NCBI GenBank assembly: GCA_026120185.1
Contig: JANUWF010002439.1
Span: 62,001-126,000 of the forward strand
DNA from: Voacanga thouarsii
Taxonomy: Eukaryota; Streptophyta; Magnoliopsida; Gentianales; Apocynaceae
Length of the DNA: 64,000 nucleotides
Reading direction: 5' to 3'
The position numbers and the translations under genes are program-made. Under the pieces are notes generated by a model. That model worked only from the letters and a program-made list of their open reading frames with translations. It was not told the DNA's origin and searched no databases. Shown here piece after piece: positions 21,468-32,819 of the stretch; position 1 is the first letter of the stretch, and every line of letters starts with the position of its first letter.

Positions 21468-22525
21468 CCCGAAAAGGATGTTACGCTAAATTAGACCTGA
21501 GACAGGGGTATTATCAGGTAAGGATTAAAGAAGAGGATATTCCTAAGACTGCCTTCAATTTGCGCTTTGGGCACTATGAGGTTGTAGTGATGCCCTTTGG
21601 AGTTACTAATGCCCCTACCACTTTCATGGACCTTATGCATCGGATTTTTCAGCCCTACTTGGATAACGTTGTTGTCATTTTTATTGATGATATTTTAGTA
21701 TACTCTAAGAACCCTTAGGATCATCAAGATCATTTGCGGAAAGTGCTTGAGAAATTAAGAGAAGCCAAGTTGTATGCTAAGTTTAACAAGTGTGACTTTT
21801 GGTTGGATAGAGTATCTTTTCTAGGGCATGTGATCTCTAAAGCAGGGATTTTTGTGGACCCTGCAAAAGTGGAAGCTATAATAAATTGGAAACGACTGGA
21901 AAATCCTACGGAGGTGAAAAGTTTCTTAGGCTTGGTAGGATATTATAGAAGGTTCATTGAAGGATTCTTGAAACTTGCTTCGCCATTAACCCAATTAACC
22001 CCAAAGAAGGTGCCCTACGAATGGTCAGAAGGTTGTGAGAAAAGTTTTCAAGAATTGAAGCGAAGGTTGAGCACCTCACCTATTCTAGCCTTGCTTAACA
22101 TGGATAAGCCCTACGAGGTATATACTGATGCTTCTAAGGAAGGATTGAGCGGAGTATTAATGCAAGAAAGGAAAGTAATAGTGTATATATCAAGGAAATT
22201 GAAACCCCATGAGAGAAATTACCCTACTCATGATTTAGAATTAGCAGCCATTGTGTTCGCCTAGAAAAAGTGGAAGCATTACTTTTATGGAGCAGAATTT
22301 GAGGTTCTTATCAATCACAAAAGCTTGAAATATATCTTCACTCAGAAAGATTTAAATATGAGACAGCGAAGGTGGATGGAGTTCTTAGAAGAATTTCGCT
22401 GCCCAATCAAGTACCATCCAAGAAAGGCCAATGTAGTAGCAGACGCATTAAATAGAAAAGGACATATATCTGCACTACGGATGGCGCAGACCCTGGAGTT
22501 GGAAGCAGTGGCACTTGAAGGATGA
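21464..22525 (+). pseudogene. pol: reverse transcriptase (N-terminus deleted) and RNase H of Tekay pol
   Basis: One frame throughout with stops at 21716 (TAG), 22262 (TAG) and 22523 (TGA). It starts within the finger/palm region at [17 protein letters not shown], so the usual first block of reverse transcriptase is absent; compared with the gypsy fragment at 60.5-62.2 kb about 0.5 kb is missing. The catalytic [10 protein letters not shown] motif is at about 21682. Thumb ([11 protein letters not shown]) and RNase H ([18 protein letters not shown], then [12 protein letters not shown]) follow. An element with this deletion cannot encode an active enzyme. Confidence 0.9.
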
Positions 22526-22531
22526 ATCAGG

Positions 22532-23443
22532 ATGAATAACATATCAATACAGCCTGTATGGTTGCAACAATTGAAAGGAGTTCAGGAGCAAGACCGGGAG
22601 TTGCAGCAGATCAAGGCAAATAACAATGAACAGAAGAAAACTGATTTCTACGAAGATGACGCAAGGATCCTCCGATTTAGAGGGCGATATTGTATACTGA
22701 GACAGGCTGCTATGAAGAAGGAAATATTAACTGAAGCACATCGGAGTAAGTACACCATTCACCCTGGGGCTGTAAAGATGTACTGAGACTTGAGGCAACA
22801 TTTCTGGTGGATAGGTATGAAAAGCAATATTTCTCGGGTTGTTGCTCAATGTCTTACTTGTCAAAAGGTGAAGATAGATCACCAAAAGCCCGGGGGATTA
22901 CTGCAACCACTACCAGTACCTGAATGGAAATGGGACGAAGTTACCATGGACTTTATTACCGGTTTACCAGTAACCATTGGACAACGAGATACAGTTTGGG
23001 TAATTGTAGATCGGTTAACAAAGACAGCTCACTTTATACCCATAAGTGAACGAGACTCTTTGGAGAAATTAAGTAAGATTTATATAGAGGAAGTAATCAG
23101 ACTCCATGGAGTACCTTCCAGCATTGTATCTGACCAAGACCCAGGAAGCTAAAATTCCAGCATTGTATCTGACCGAGACCCCGGGTTCACTTCTCAATTT
23201 TGGAGGAAGATGCAACAACTGTATGGGACTACTCTGAAATTCAGCACCACTTCACACCCTCAGACTGATGGCCAGACAGAGCGGGTTATCCAAATTTTGG
23301 AAGACATGTTAAGAGCATGTGCATTGGATTTTGGGACTAGATGGGTTGATAATTTGGCTTATGCGGAATTTGCCTATAACAATAGTTATCAATCCTCAAT
23401 TAGAATGGCACCATTTGAAGGTTTGTATAGACGAAAGTGCTGA
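22532..23443 (+). pseudogene. pol: integrase of Tekay pol, with a 39-bp internal duplication
   Basis: Continues in the same frame as the reverse transcriptase. The HHCC zinc-binding part reads AHRSKYTIHPG, then CLTCQKVK. The DDE core has MDFITGLPV (first Asp), VSDRDPGFTSQFW (second Asp) and QTERVIQILEDML (Glu). Stops are at 22784 (TGA), 23150 (TAA) and 23441 (TGA). A tandem duplication, copies at 23116-23154 and 23155-23193, repeats SSIVSDxDPG and introduces the TAA. Integrase would insert the cDNA into chromatin. Confidence 0.9.
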
Positions 23444-23500
23444 TCTCCTCTGTATTGGGAAACCTTAGGACGGCAGCAGGAGCAATATAATATCCTAGAT

Positions 23501-24050
23501 ATGGAAAGGGCACGACAAAAGATGTTGCAAATTAAGGAGAAATTGGAGGTTGCCCAGAGTAGGCAGAAAAGTTATGCAGACCGCCATCGGAAAGATGTGG
23601 AAGTTAGTGTTGGTGATTTAGTATTCTTAAGGTTAACACCCCGTCGAGGTAAGGGAACCCAAAGGAAGAAGCTAGCTCCACGGTATATTGGACCCTTTTC
23701 CCATCATCGAGAAAGTAGGAAAAGTGGCTTATAGATTAGGATTACTACTGGAACTTCAAGGCCTCCATGACGTATTTCATGTATTGCAACTTAGACGATA
23801 TATAGCTGATCCCAGTCATGTTTTAAATGATGATGCCATAGACTTAGCACCAACACTGAATTATGAGGAAAAGCCAGTGAAAACCTTAGAACGCACCGAA
23901 AAGAAGTTGCGACAGAAGCAAATTCCTTTTGTTAAAATGCTATGGAGCCATCATCCTGTGGAGGATGCTAAGTGAGAAATAGAAGCAGAAATGTATAAAA
24001 TTTACCCAGAACTCTTTGAAGGTAGTTATAATTTCGAGGACGAAATTCCT
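23501..24050 (+). pseudogene. pol: integrase C-terminus and chromodomain of Tekay pol
   Basis: The frame used since 21464 continues through RQKSYADRHRKDVEVSVGD and LAPRYIGPF, then shifts by one near 23690 and goes on with VAYRLGLLLELQGLHDVFHV and LRRYIADPSHVL. The last part, EKPVKTLERTEKKLRQKQI then VKMLWSHHPVEDAK-stop-EIEAEM, has the layout of the Tekay/CRM-type chromodomain; the stop (TGA, 23973-23975) replaces the Trp usual in this position. Chromodomains direct integration toward particular chromatin marks. Confidence 0.82.
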
Positions 24051-24065
24051 TTTAGGAGGGGAGAT
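24051..24065 (+). promoter_or_regulatory. polypurine tract of Tekay element
   Basis: TTTAGGAGGGGAGAT lies directly before the 3' LTR start at 24066, the expected plus-strand primer position. Confidence 0.75.
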
Positions 24066-27000
24066 TGTAATAACCCGTCGTTCAAAGTGAAAAAAAATAT
24101 ATATATATATATATATATATAAAGTAATTAATGATATATTTTCCCTTCCTTATTATTAATAGTATTACTAAGGCAATAAAGTAATAATATTATTCCTAAT
24201 GTTATTACTATTAATAATAGTATTAGTAGTATTATTACTAATATTGTTATTATTTTATTCTATTCTATTTTAATTTACTTTATTCTACTATCATTATTAT
24301 TGTAGTTTAATGATAATCTATTATTCAACTATCATTATTATCCATTACTATTATTTTTATATATCTATTATTTAATACAAATACTTCTTGGTAATATTAA
24401 ATTATAGTATTATTAAATTCAATAATTATGTTAAATTATTATATTATTTTTACCATTAGTATTTATATATATATATTTCAATTAATACTATAAATATCTT
24501 AGCTATATCTATTTTATGCAAAGATATTTTAAGGGGTCCACAAGAAGTAAATGAAGAGGGCCCACAAGCATGATATATTTGACCAAGATTAACCATTCTT
24601 GGACTTTTTAATTAAGCTTAATTAACCTAAACTAGATTAGGCCAAGTTAATTATAATTATGCATGGCCATGTAAGGTTAGTAAATGCATTAGTCTTGAGA
24701 CTTCTAGGGAGTTCTACAAGTTTCTACATGGTTCCACAATTCTCTTGGAAAGCCTAAGAGCTTCTAGAATAACCAGCTCACCTTAATTCCTTTTAGTAAG
24801 ACCAAAGTAAGATCAAGAAGAACAAGCTATATAAATAGGAGCAAGGGGGAGAATTTTCGGTCAAGAGAGAAAGCTGGGAGAAGAGGAGAAAACTAGAAAA
24901 GTAAAGAGAGGAAAGGAAGAACAAGAGAGAGACTAAGGGAGAGAGAGGGAGATTTCCGGCAGCAAGGGAGCAAGGAGAAGACAACCGGCAGCAAGGAGGA
25001 AGAAAAGGAAACCGGCAGCAAGGAGAAAGAAAGGAGAAGGAATGAAGGAAAGGAGTATACAGCTTTGCCCTCATCTTGGAAAGGTAAGAGATCATTTCTC
25101 AAAAGCTAAAAGAATGATGTTAGAAGTTGGAAACTAAATGCATATGAATTTGTTGATGTTGAGCAATGAAAATATTTTGATGTTGTGATGGATGTTGAAT
25201 TGACCGGTTGGTGTAGTGATGGGTTGAGTATTGTTTTCAGTTCATTTAAGGTGTATTGGAGTAATGGTATACTGAAAATTTGAAAAGAAAAAGGAAGGAA
25301 GTGATAAAGAAAACAAGAAAAGCCATTTGTTAATAACAACTCACTAGTTTGTGTTGTTTGGAAATATTAAAGGAAATCTGAGTAGATGTGATTGGAAATT
25401 GATCATAAATGACTCTAAACATATCCTAGACTAGTTAGAAAGGATTTGGAACAAGTTGTGTGGAGGTTGTGAGGGTTTTGAATGGCTAAGAGATCATGAA
25501 CAACAAGAAGGGTGAAAACTGCCAAAATTTACTGGTTTAGTAAGTTGGGAATAATTTATTTGTTTGAACAAAAGAGAAGTGCTGGGCATGAAAACCTGTT
25601 AGAAAAATGATTTTGGGATGTTAAATAAGGTATTGGATGGTTTAAATGTGATAGGATATGTTGAAGAAACCATAGAAACAAATTAAAACAAGTTGAGCTT
25701 CTAAACAGTAATTCTGGACCTCCAGCTCGGAGCAGTAAGTTTAGCTGGAAAACTGAACGAAATGGAGAGAGTTTTGAATACCCCATGACCTGAAATTGAT
25801 ATATAAATGTCCTAGGAGTTTTTAGGAAGTGGTTTCACCTCATTTGGATCGGAATTGGAAGAGTTATGTACAGAATACTGGAAAGTGACGAAACTGGACT
25901 CCAAACTCGGAACAGTGGAATCAACTTAAAAACTGTACAAAAGGGGATGGAGTTTGCATGACTCGTGACCTGGAATTGATAGAGGGATATCTTAGGGATA
26001 TTATGGAAGTAACCTCACCTTATTTGGACCTATGTTGAATAAGTTATGTGAAAAATAGTAGAGGATGGTAAAGCTATAAAACCAGAAAACCATCCAAAGC
26101 ATTAATCCATTTATTTCTTTAAGAAAATTATAGAAACCTTATCCAAACCATTAAGCATTTGAAACCATTATGTAATAATACCGAGATATACTAATGGTGT
26201 AGGTGAATCAAGTCGAGGGAACTCCTTTTAGGACTATACACGACTGCAACTTCGACTTAGTATACAAGGTGAGTCCCATTGATTTCTAAACATTTTTAAA
26301 GGCTTGTGTGCTTTGATTTTCCATGAATGCTATGTTTTATGCCATTTTGGAAGTCCTCGATTACTTTTAAGGTTTACATGAGCAAGATTTGCTTTTATGC
26401 TATTTCGGACTCGAATAAATTTCATATTCAGCTTGGAAACCATACTGGATGTATAAAACACGGATTTTGTGAATTTAGTCCTTTTGGATTAAATATTTGG
26501 GATTTCCGAAAAATGGTAAATGTCGGAATCGGGTATTTGGAGAATAATCCAAATATCCTTATTGGAATATTTTATGAAAACTCTTGGAACTCGGGTATTC
26601 GGTAAATGACCGAAATATACTTATTGAAACTTTTGCGAATATTTTTCAAATCGGGTAAGGGTAAAATGACCCAGATACCCTTAAAAAGTCTTTTGGAATC
26701 TGGCATGGGTGAAATGACCTGAATACCCTTGGAAAATGACTTTTGTGATCAAGTACGGGGAAAATAACCCAATTGCTTTTGGAAACACGTTTTGATGTGT
26801 GAATAGAACATTTTATCTGGTTTCAACATGATTTTGAAAAATGTTGTTTTGGCCCCAAAATGTTTTGATTTGAAGATCCTGTGGGATCAGATATCCCTCT
26901 GGCCTGATCAGTCAGATGGGGTTGGTATTGTTGCGTTGAGTACTCAGCAAGGACTTTGATCTTTGTACTAGCCTATGTTAGAGGTTGACGACCCCAAGTA

Positions 27001-27941
27001 ACCTGGCTAGTTCTGCGGATTGTCTTACTCCAAAAAAGGCGACAGGACATTGAGATGAGTCGTCCTGGCTAGTCGTTTAGCGCTTGGAAATTGCCGTGTA
27101 TGTGAATGCGTTTGTGAACGCTTGTTGTTTTTTAGTCATTTGCTGGAATAAGGATGGGATGTTCGGGGCGTTTGACTCCTTGCCACCTCGATGGTGATTG
27201 ACGTCAGAATTGAGACCCCTGGCTGATGGAGGCAAGTAAAAGATCCCTAAGTGCACGGTGAGGTACATTTGTACGCTACTCACCTTTCCGGCCTGACACG
27301 GGTGACGTGCTGTAAGGCGCAGTCCCTGGCACCAGAAACCGTGCAGCCGAAGGCGATGTTCCTTGAACTTTGCACGCAGGTCGCACTTCTAAAAGGGGAA
27401 GAACCCGTATTTATTAAAATTAGGGGCCATATGTTTGGAAATCATTGTTTTTCAAATGTACATGATAACTTGATCCTAAATTTACCAATTACTACTATTC
27501 CGCTGTTGTGAATTTTATTTAAGTAAAGAAATTGAAAATCATCTCTCTTCTGAGCAAAACACTAGCACACACGGGACTCACTGAGTATACCACTCACACG
27601 TGTATTTGTCTTTTCTATTTTAAGGATTGGAGCTGAAGAATAACGACGGTATTCCAGGACTTCTTCTGTAGCACTGGATAGCAAATCTTTTGGAGTGATC
27701 ATTGTATATAAACTATGAGATGTTTTAGCTTATGTATCTTGGAATCTATGACAATGTACCTATCGTGACTCATATGTTTATATAAATAAAGAGCATGTTT
27801 CATATATTTACTTAAGTTTCGACTTTATCGCTTGCTTTAAGTTTAAATCGTTATAAAGACCCCTAGTATGATAAGTCGGACGAAGCGGCATCCCACCTGA
27901 GCCTGGCCCACTGTGTCAAGAAAGAAATGTGGGGTGTTACA
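24066..27941 (+). repeat. 3' LTR of Tekay element, uninterrupted, 3.88 kb
   Basis: Begins TGTAATAACCCGTCG and ends GTGGGGTGTTACA, followed by target duplication TTTCT. It preserves the pre-insertion sequences for both solo LTRs that broke the 5' LTR (near 27017 and 27238). It has an (AT)n run near 24095-24121, a TATA box at 24828-24836, CCGGCAGCAAGG repeats near 24956-25022 and the same internal repeats as the 5' copy. Open frames in it (for example 27251-27511 and antisense 24793-25095) recur in the 5' LTR only because LTRs are copies; they are not convincing genes. Confidence 0.92.
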
Positions 27942-28453
27942 TTTCTTCTATGGTTATCTTGTTCCTCTTCTTTTGATTTCTTCGTGTATTACATAGTTGA
28001 GATTTACTGATTATTTCCCTATTTGTTCACCGTTTTAGACTGAAATGTATGTTTCTACACTAGTTTGACATAATTAATAACAAATCTGGAAACTAATTCT
28101 TCTAGTTATGTCATTGCTTGGATAGTTTTTTATTTGTGTTGACTTAACTTGGTGATAAAATGGCTGGACACAAAAATTTTCACTTGTATTCGTGTGAACA
28201 CAAAAGACTTTGATGTTTGTTTTATTATATTATGGACTTATTTGTTTGGATAAGTGGCTGATTGTACTTATACTTGACAATGCATACATGTTCAATCTAG
28301 TAAAATGAATATTTTATTTCTTGATTTTATTGAATATATATTGTGTAAACAAGAAATCTATGGTAAATAACTGTAGGGAAAACTGAATATTTAAAGTTCA
28401 AGATCTTTTGGGTATATCTATTTCAATATTTTTTATTTAGGATATCTATTTCA

Positions 28454-31400
28454 TTGTTTGCATTTTTAGCTTGTCCGACACAAGTGCTCTCAATAAGGCT
28501 TGATCGACTGTGGATGTACAATAAGCTCCTACCTGGTAAAAAAGGGATAACGAGAGAGTTTTTAAATAGTATAAATGGATTTTTCCAATTTACACGCACA
28601 CAATTGGACTTTACTAGTTGTGGGAAAATTAAATGTCCATGTTCAAAGTGTAGGAATTGAAAATTCTTAAATGTTGATGATATGAAGCTTCATCTATGTA
28701 AGAAAGGATTTCTTCCAAATTATTATCAATGGTATTCGCATGGGGAGCCATATATCTTCCCCATAGAGAAAAGTCCTATCAGTGAGGTTCCTAATGTTTG
28801 TGAAATGGCCCTTGAGCCAAGCAATCCATTTAGGGATATGCTATTTGATGCAGTTGGATGGGATAGAACATTGGATGAACATATGCAAATAGATGAGTTG
28901 CCTAATATAGGTGCACAAAAGTTTTATGATTTACTTGAAGCAAAAGATGAACCATTGTGGCCCGGGTGTCATAATTAATCCCAATTGTCCACTGTTGCTC
29001 GACTTTTAATGATCAAGTCAGATTACAACTTGCATGAAGCTTATTTTGATGCTATAGCACAACTCATCAAAGATGTTACACTTGAAGGAGATAAAATGCC
29101 AAAAAAAATTTATGAGATGAAAAAACTTATCTCAGGTTTGGGGCTTCTATATGAACAAATTGATTGTTGTATCAATGGGTGTATACTTTTTCGAAAAGAG
29201 AATGAGAAGTTTACAGAATGCAAGTTTTGTAATCATCCTAGATGGAAACCAAAAAAAGGGAGTCTGGGTGTGGAGAAAAATGTGCCATATGCAAGAATAC
29301 ATTATCTGCCATTAACACCAAGATTATAACGATTGTATGCATCAAAAGCTACTGCCCAGCATATAAGATGGCATGCAGAGCATAAACCTCTTCCTGGGAC
29401 TATTAGTCATCCTTCTGAAGCAGAGGCTTGGAAGTCTTTCAATCATGCACATCATTCATTCTCTGCCGAGTCTCACAATGTATGACTTGGACTTTGCACT
29501 AATGGCTTCACTCTATTTGGCCAATCTGGTAAACAGTATTCCTGTTGGCCTGTGATAGTAACTCCCTACAATCTGCCACCTGGGATGTGTATGAAATCAC
29601 CGTACATGTTTCTAAGTGTCATAATTCCTGATACTAAAAATCCTAAGAAACAGTTAGATGTATATTTGCAACCTCTAGTGGATGAGTTAATATAGTTATG
29701 GGAAGTAGGAATTCCAACTTATGATATTTCACTGAAGCAAAATTTTCAAATGAGGGCTGCTTTGATGTGGACAATAAGTGACTTTCCAGCTTATGGCATG
29801 TTATCTGGATGGAGCACGGCTGGTAGATTATCTTGTCCATATTGTATGGAGAAGTCAAAGGCATTTAGGCTTCAACATTCTCAAAAGAACTTTTTTTTTT
29901 ATTGTCATCGACAATTTTTGCCTCTTGATCACCCTTTTCAAAAGAATAAAAACTCATTTATGAAGAATCGAACCGAGAACTCACCACCTCCACGAAGACT
30001 AAGTGGGGATAAAATATGGGCTTAAGTGAAAGATTTGCCTACTGTGCTTGAAAATAGTGGAAATGGCATACCAGAAGGCTACGGGGAGTCTTATAATTGG
30101 GGCAAGAAAAGTATATTTTGGAGTTTGCCATATTGGAGAACAAATCTCATTAGACATAATCTTTATGTTATGCACATCATAAATATTTTTTTTGACAATA
30201 TATTTAATACTGTATTTGATGTTAAGGGAAAAACCAAGGATGGTGAAAATGCAAGGAGAGATTTAAGTGAGATTTGTCGACGAAATGAGTTGGAGCTATC
30301 TGAAGGAGGTACAAAGAAGCCAAAGGCATGCTATTGTTTGGAAAAAAAAATGCTCGAAAAATCTTGTGTGAGTGGATCAAATCGTTAAAATTTCCTTATG
30401 GTTATGTTTCGAATTTGTCAACATGTGTGGATATGACAGAATGCAAATTGTTTGGCCTCAAATCTCATGACTGTCATGTATTCATACTCCGATTGATTCC
30501 CATAGCATTTCGGCATTTGCTTCCAGAAGCTGTTAGCAATGCACTAACAGAATTGAGCTTATTTTTCAAGGATTTGACTTCTAGGATGTTACATGATGAC
30601 CAAGTACTAGAGTTGGAAGAAAACATTGTTGTGGTCATACGCAAGTTAGAGAGAAATTTTCCTCCAAGCTCTTTTGATTCAATGGAGCATTTGCCAATTC
30701 ACTTACCGTATGAAGCTCTAGTTGGGGGACTTGTGCAGTATAGATGGATGTATCCTTTTGAGAGGTCAGTCAAATAATTCTTACCTTATTTGATGGCATT
30801 TATTTTTTGGCATGCCATTAAGACGTTTTATCTTTAGGTTCTTATACACTTTGAAAAAGAAGGTGAAGAATAAGGCAAAGGTTGAGGCTTCAATATGTAA
30901 TGCATAAATAGTTGAAGAAGTGTCAAGTTTTTGCACGCATTACTTTGAACCCCATGTCAAAACAAAGAGTAGAAGAGTCGATAGAAATGATGATGGTGGT
31001 AGTTCAGAGTTATTTGGTTCAAGAATTTCAACTTTTAGCTATGCTGGGCGGGCATCAGGTGCTTCAAAAACCAGATTTCTATCAGACAAAGAACACGATG
31101 TAGCTGCATTGTATATGTTGTTGAACACCAAAGAAGTCCAACCCTATGTAGGATGAGTATTTATTTTTCTTAGTGATTACAAATAATGGGGGACATATAA
31201 CTTACACATTATTTTTTTATATAATACATAGATTGTTCAAGGCTGAAAAACGTCTTCATTCCTCAAGAATTTCTGACTCTGACATCGAATTAGCACTGGA
31301 AAGAGAGTTTGTTCATTGGTTTAATAGATATGTAAGCATAATTCAACATCTTAGGTACTCTTTTTCTTTCTTTAATTTAAATAATTAATAAGTGTTCCAT

Positions 31401-32181
31401 GTTTTATGTCATGTAGGCAAATGATCCAACTAACAATGTTTCAAGTGAGGAAATAAAATACTCTGCTTGGGGCCCAAAAAGATGTGTTCGCACATACTCA
31501 CAGTTTTTTGTGAATGGGTACAACTTCCACACTATTTCCCATAGTAAAGGGAAATCCACAACCAATAGTGGTGTGTGCATAAAAGGTTCAAATAGCATTG
31601 ATGAAGGCATAATGAATTATTATGGTGTGCTAAAGGAAGTTGTTGAATTGGAATACCCAGGGTTGCAAATTAAATGAGCTTACTTGTTTCATTATGATTG
31701 GTATGATCTAGTGCAAAATGTTGGCATGAGAATCCAACCAAAGTATAAAATGGTTGATATTAATCACAAGCGTAGTTTGAGGAAATATGAGCCATTTGCA
31801 CTTGCACATCAAGTAAGCCAAGTGTATTACATACCTTATCCAAGCTAAAAAAAAGACTCAGCTGATTGGGTGTATGTTTGACATGTGGCTGCAAGAAGAA
31901 ACTTGGAGATGGGGACAATGGATAGTGCACTTTAAGAGGATGAAGTCCAAGCTGCAGATTTTGATATTTTGGATGATGAAATACATAGTCTCAGAGATCC
32001 TAATGGCATTTTTTATGAAGTGGATAATATTGACAATGTTAATATAGTAAAGAGTGAAAGAGAGTTCATAAGTAGTTCTGATGAAGAAGAGTCAGAGGAA
32101 TCAACAGATGCAGAAGAGTTAGAGGAATCAACAGACTCTGAAAAAGAACTAAGCAGCGATACCAATAGCCTTAGCGACTAG
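28454..32181 (+). pseudogene. TNP2-type transposase of the CACTA element, multiply interrupted
   Basis: Reading across stops on + gives the standard plant CACTA transposase order. The transposase-associated domain (LWMYNKLLPGKKGITREF, then KIKCPCSKCRN) is at 28490-28760. The Tnp2 transposase domain runs about 29000-30060 (PRWKPKKGS, YNLPPGMCMKSPYMFLS, DFPAYGMLSGWSTAGRLSCP, RQFLPLDHPFQ). A DUF4218-type part (LPIHLPYEALVGGLVQYRW) reaches 30770 with an intron near 30773-30840; a DUF4216-type part (GMRIQPKYKMVDINHKRS) is at 31680-31850; an acidic Ser/Glu tail ends with TAG at 32179-32181. Stops include 28658, 28976, 29327, 29483, 29694, 30023 and 31677, plus a frameshift near 30345. The intact protein would excise and integrate the transposon by acting on its ends. 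Confidence 0.9.
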
Positions 32182-32819
32182 CATGGTAGGGTTAGATTGT
32201 CTATAGTTATTTTATATTATTCTTGCATTATTTTTTATTTGTTTATCTCCAATTAATATTTTCATTTATTTGTATTCTTTTAATTAAGTGTTTAATTTAT
32301 AATTTTCATTACATATTATATTTTTTAGAAATGGTGCGTGGAAAAAAAAATCAAACTGGTAGGGGTTCTGGTTCCTCACCTTTGACGAAGAGAGGACGAG
32401 CGGCTCTTGGTGGCCCCTCAGATGGTCGACGATCATTAGCGTTTGCTTGAAAGGATTTGACGCCTTTGCTGAAATCTAGCACTTCAGTCACTTCAACTAA
32501 TCAACAACAGCTGCCATATGCTTTGGATGAGAATAAGGAAAACCAAATTGCTATTGATGAAGGTGCTCAGAATACTCCTACTGACAATGTATATCAGACT
32601 CCTCAAAGTGCTGCTGCAACTGTTGATGTAGATGACCATACTCCTCTTGATGGCAGCGTTGATGCTATACCATCTAATGGTCAACCAGACAGTACACCTT
32701 CTGGTAATCATGCCCAAGCATCTTCTACTTCTATTGTGGAGCAGCCAACTGGCTCATCTTCTGCAATTAATACTCCATCTGAGGGCAAGATCCATTGCTT
32801 TATCAAGGGGGATGAGTAA

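Larger units (their letters stand above)
9425..27941 (+). mobile_element. Tekay-like Ty3/gypsy chromovirus nested in the CACTA element
   Basis: LTRs at 9425-19191 (with two insertions) and 24066-27941 both begin TGTAATAACCCGTCG and end in a TACA terminus. The 5-bp target duplication TTTCT is seen at 9420-9424 and 27942-27946. A tRNA-Met primer-binding site follows the 5' LTR and a purine tract precedes the 3' LTR. The interior encodes, in order, an extra acidic ORF, gag with a CCHC knuckle, protease, reverse transcriptase, RNase H, integrase and a chromodomain-type C-terminus, the Ty3/gypsy chromovirus order. The chromodomain motif type and long LTRs fit the Tekay/Del group. Removing the two later insertions leaves about 12.6 kb. 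Pol has many stops, so it is defective. Confidence 0.93.
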
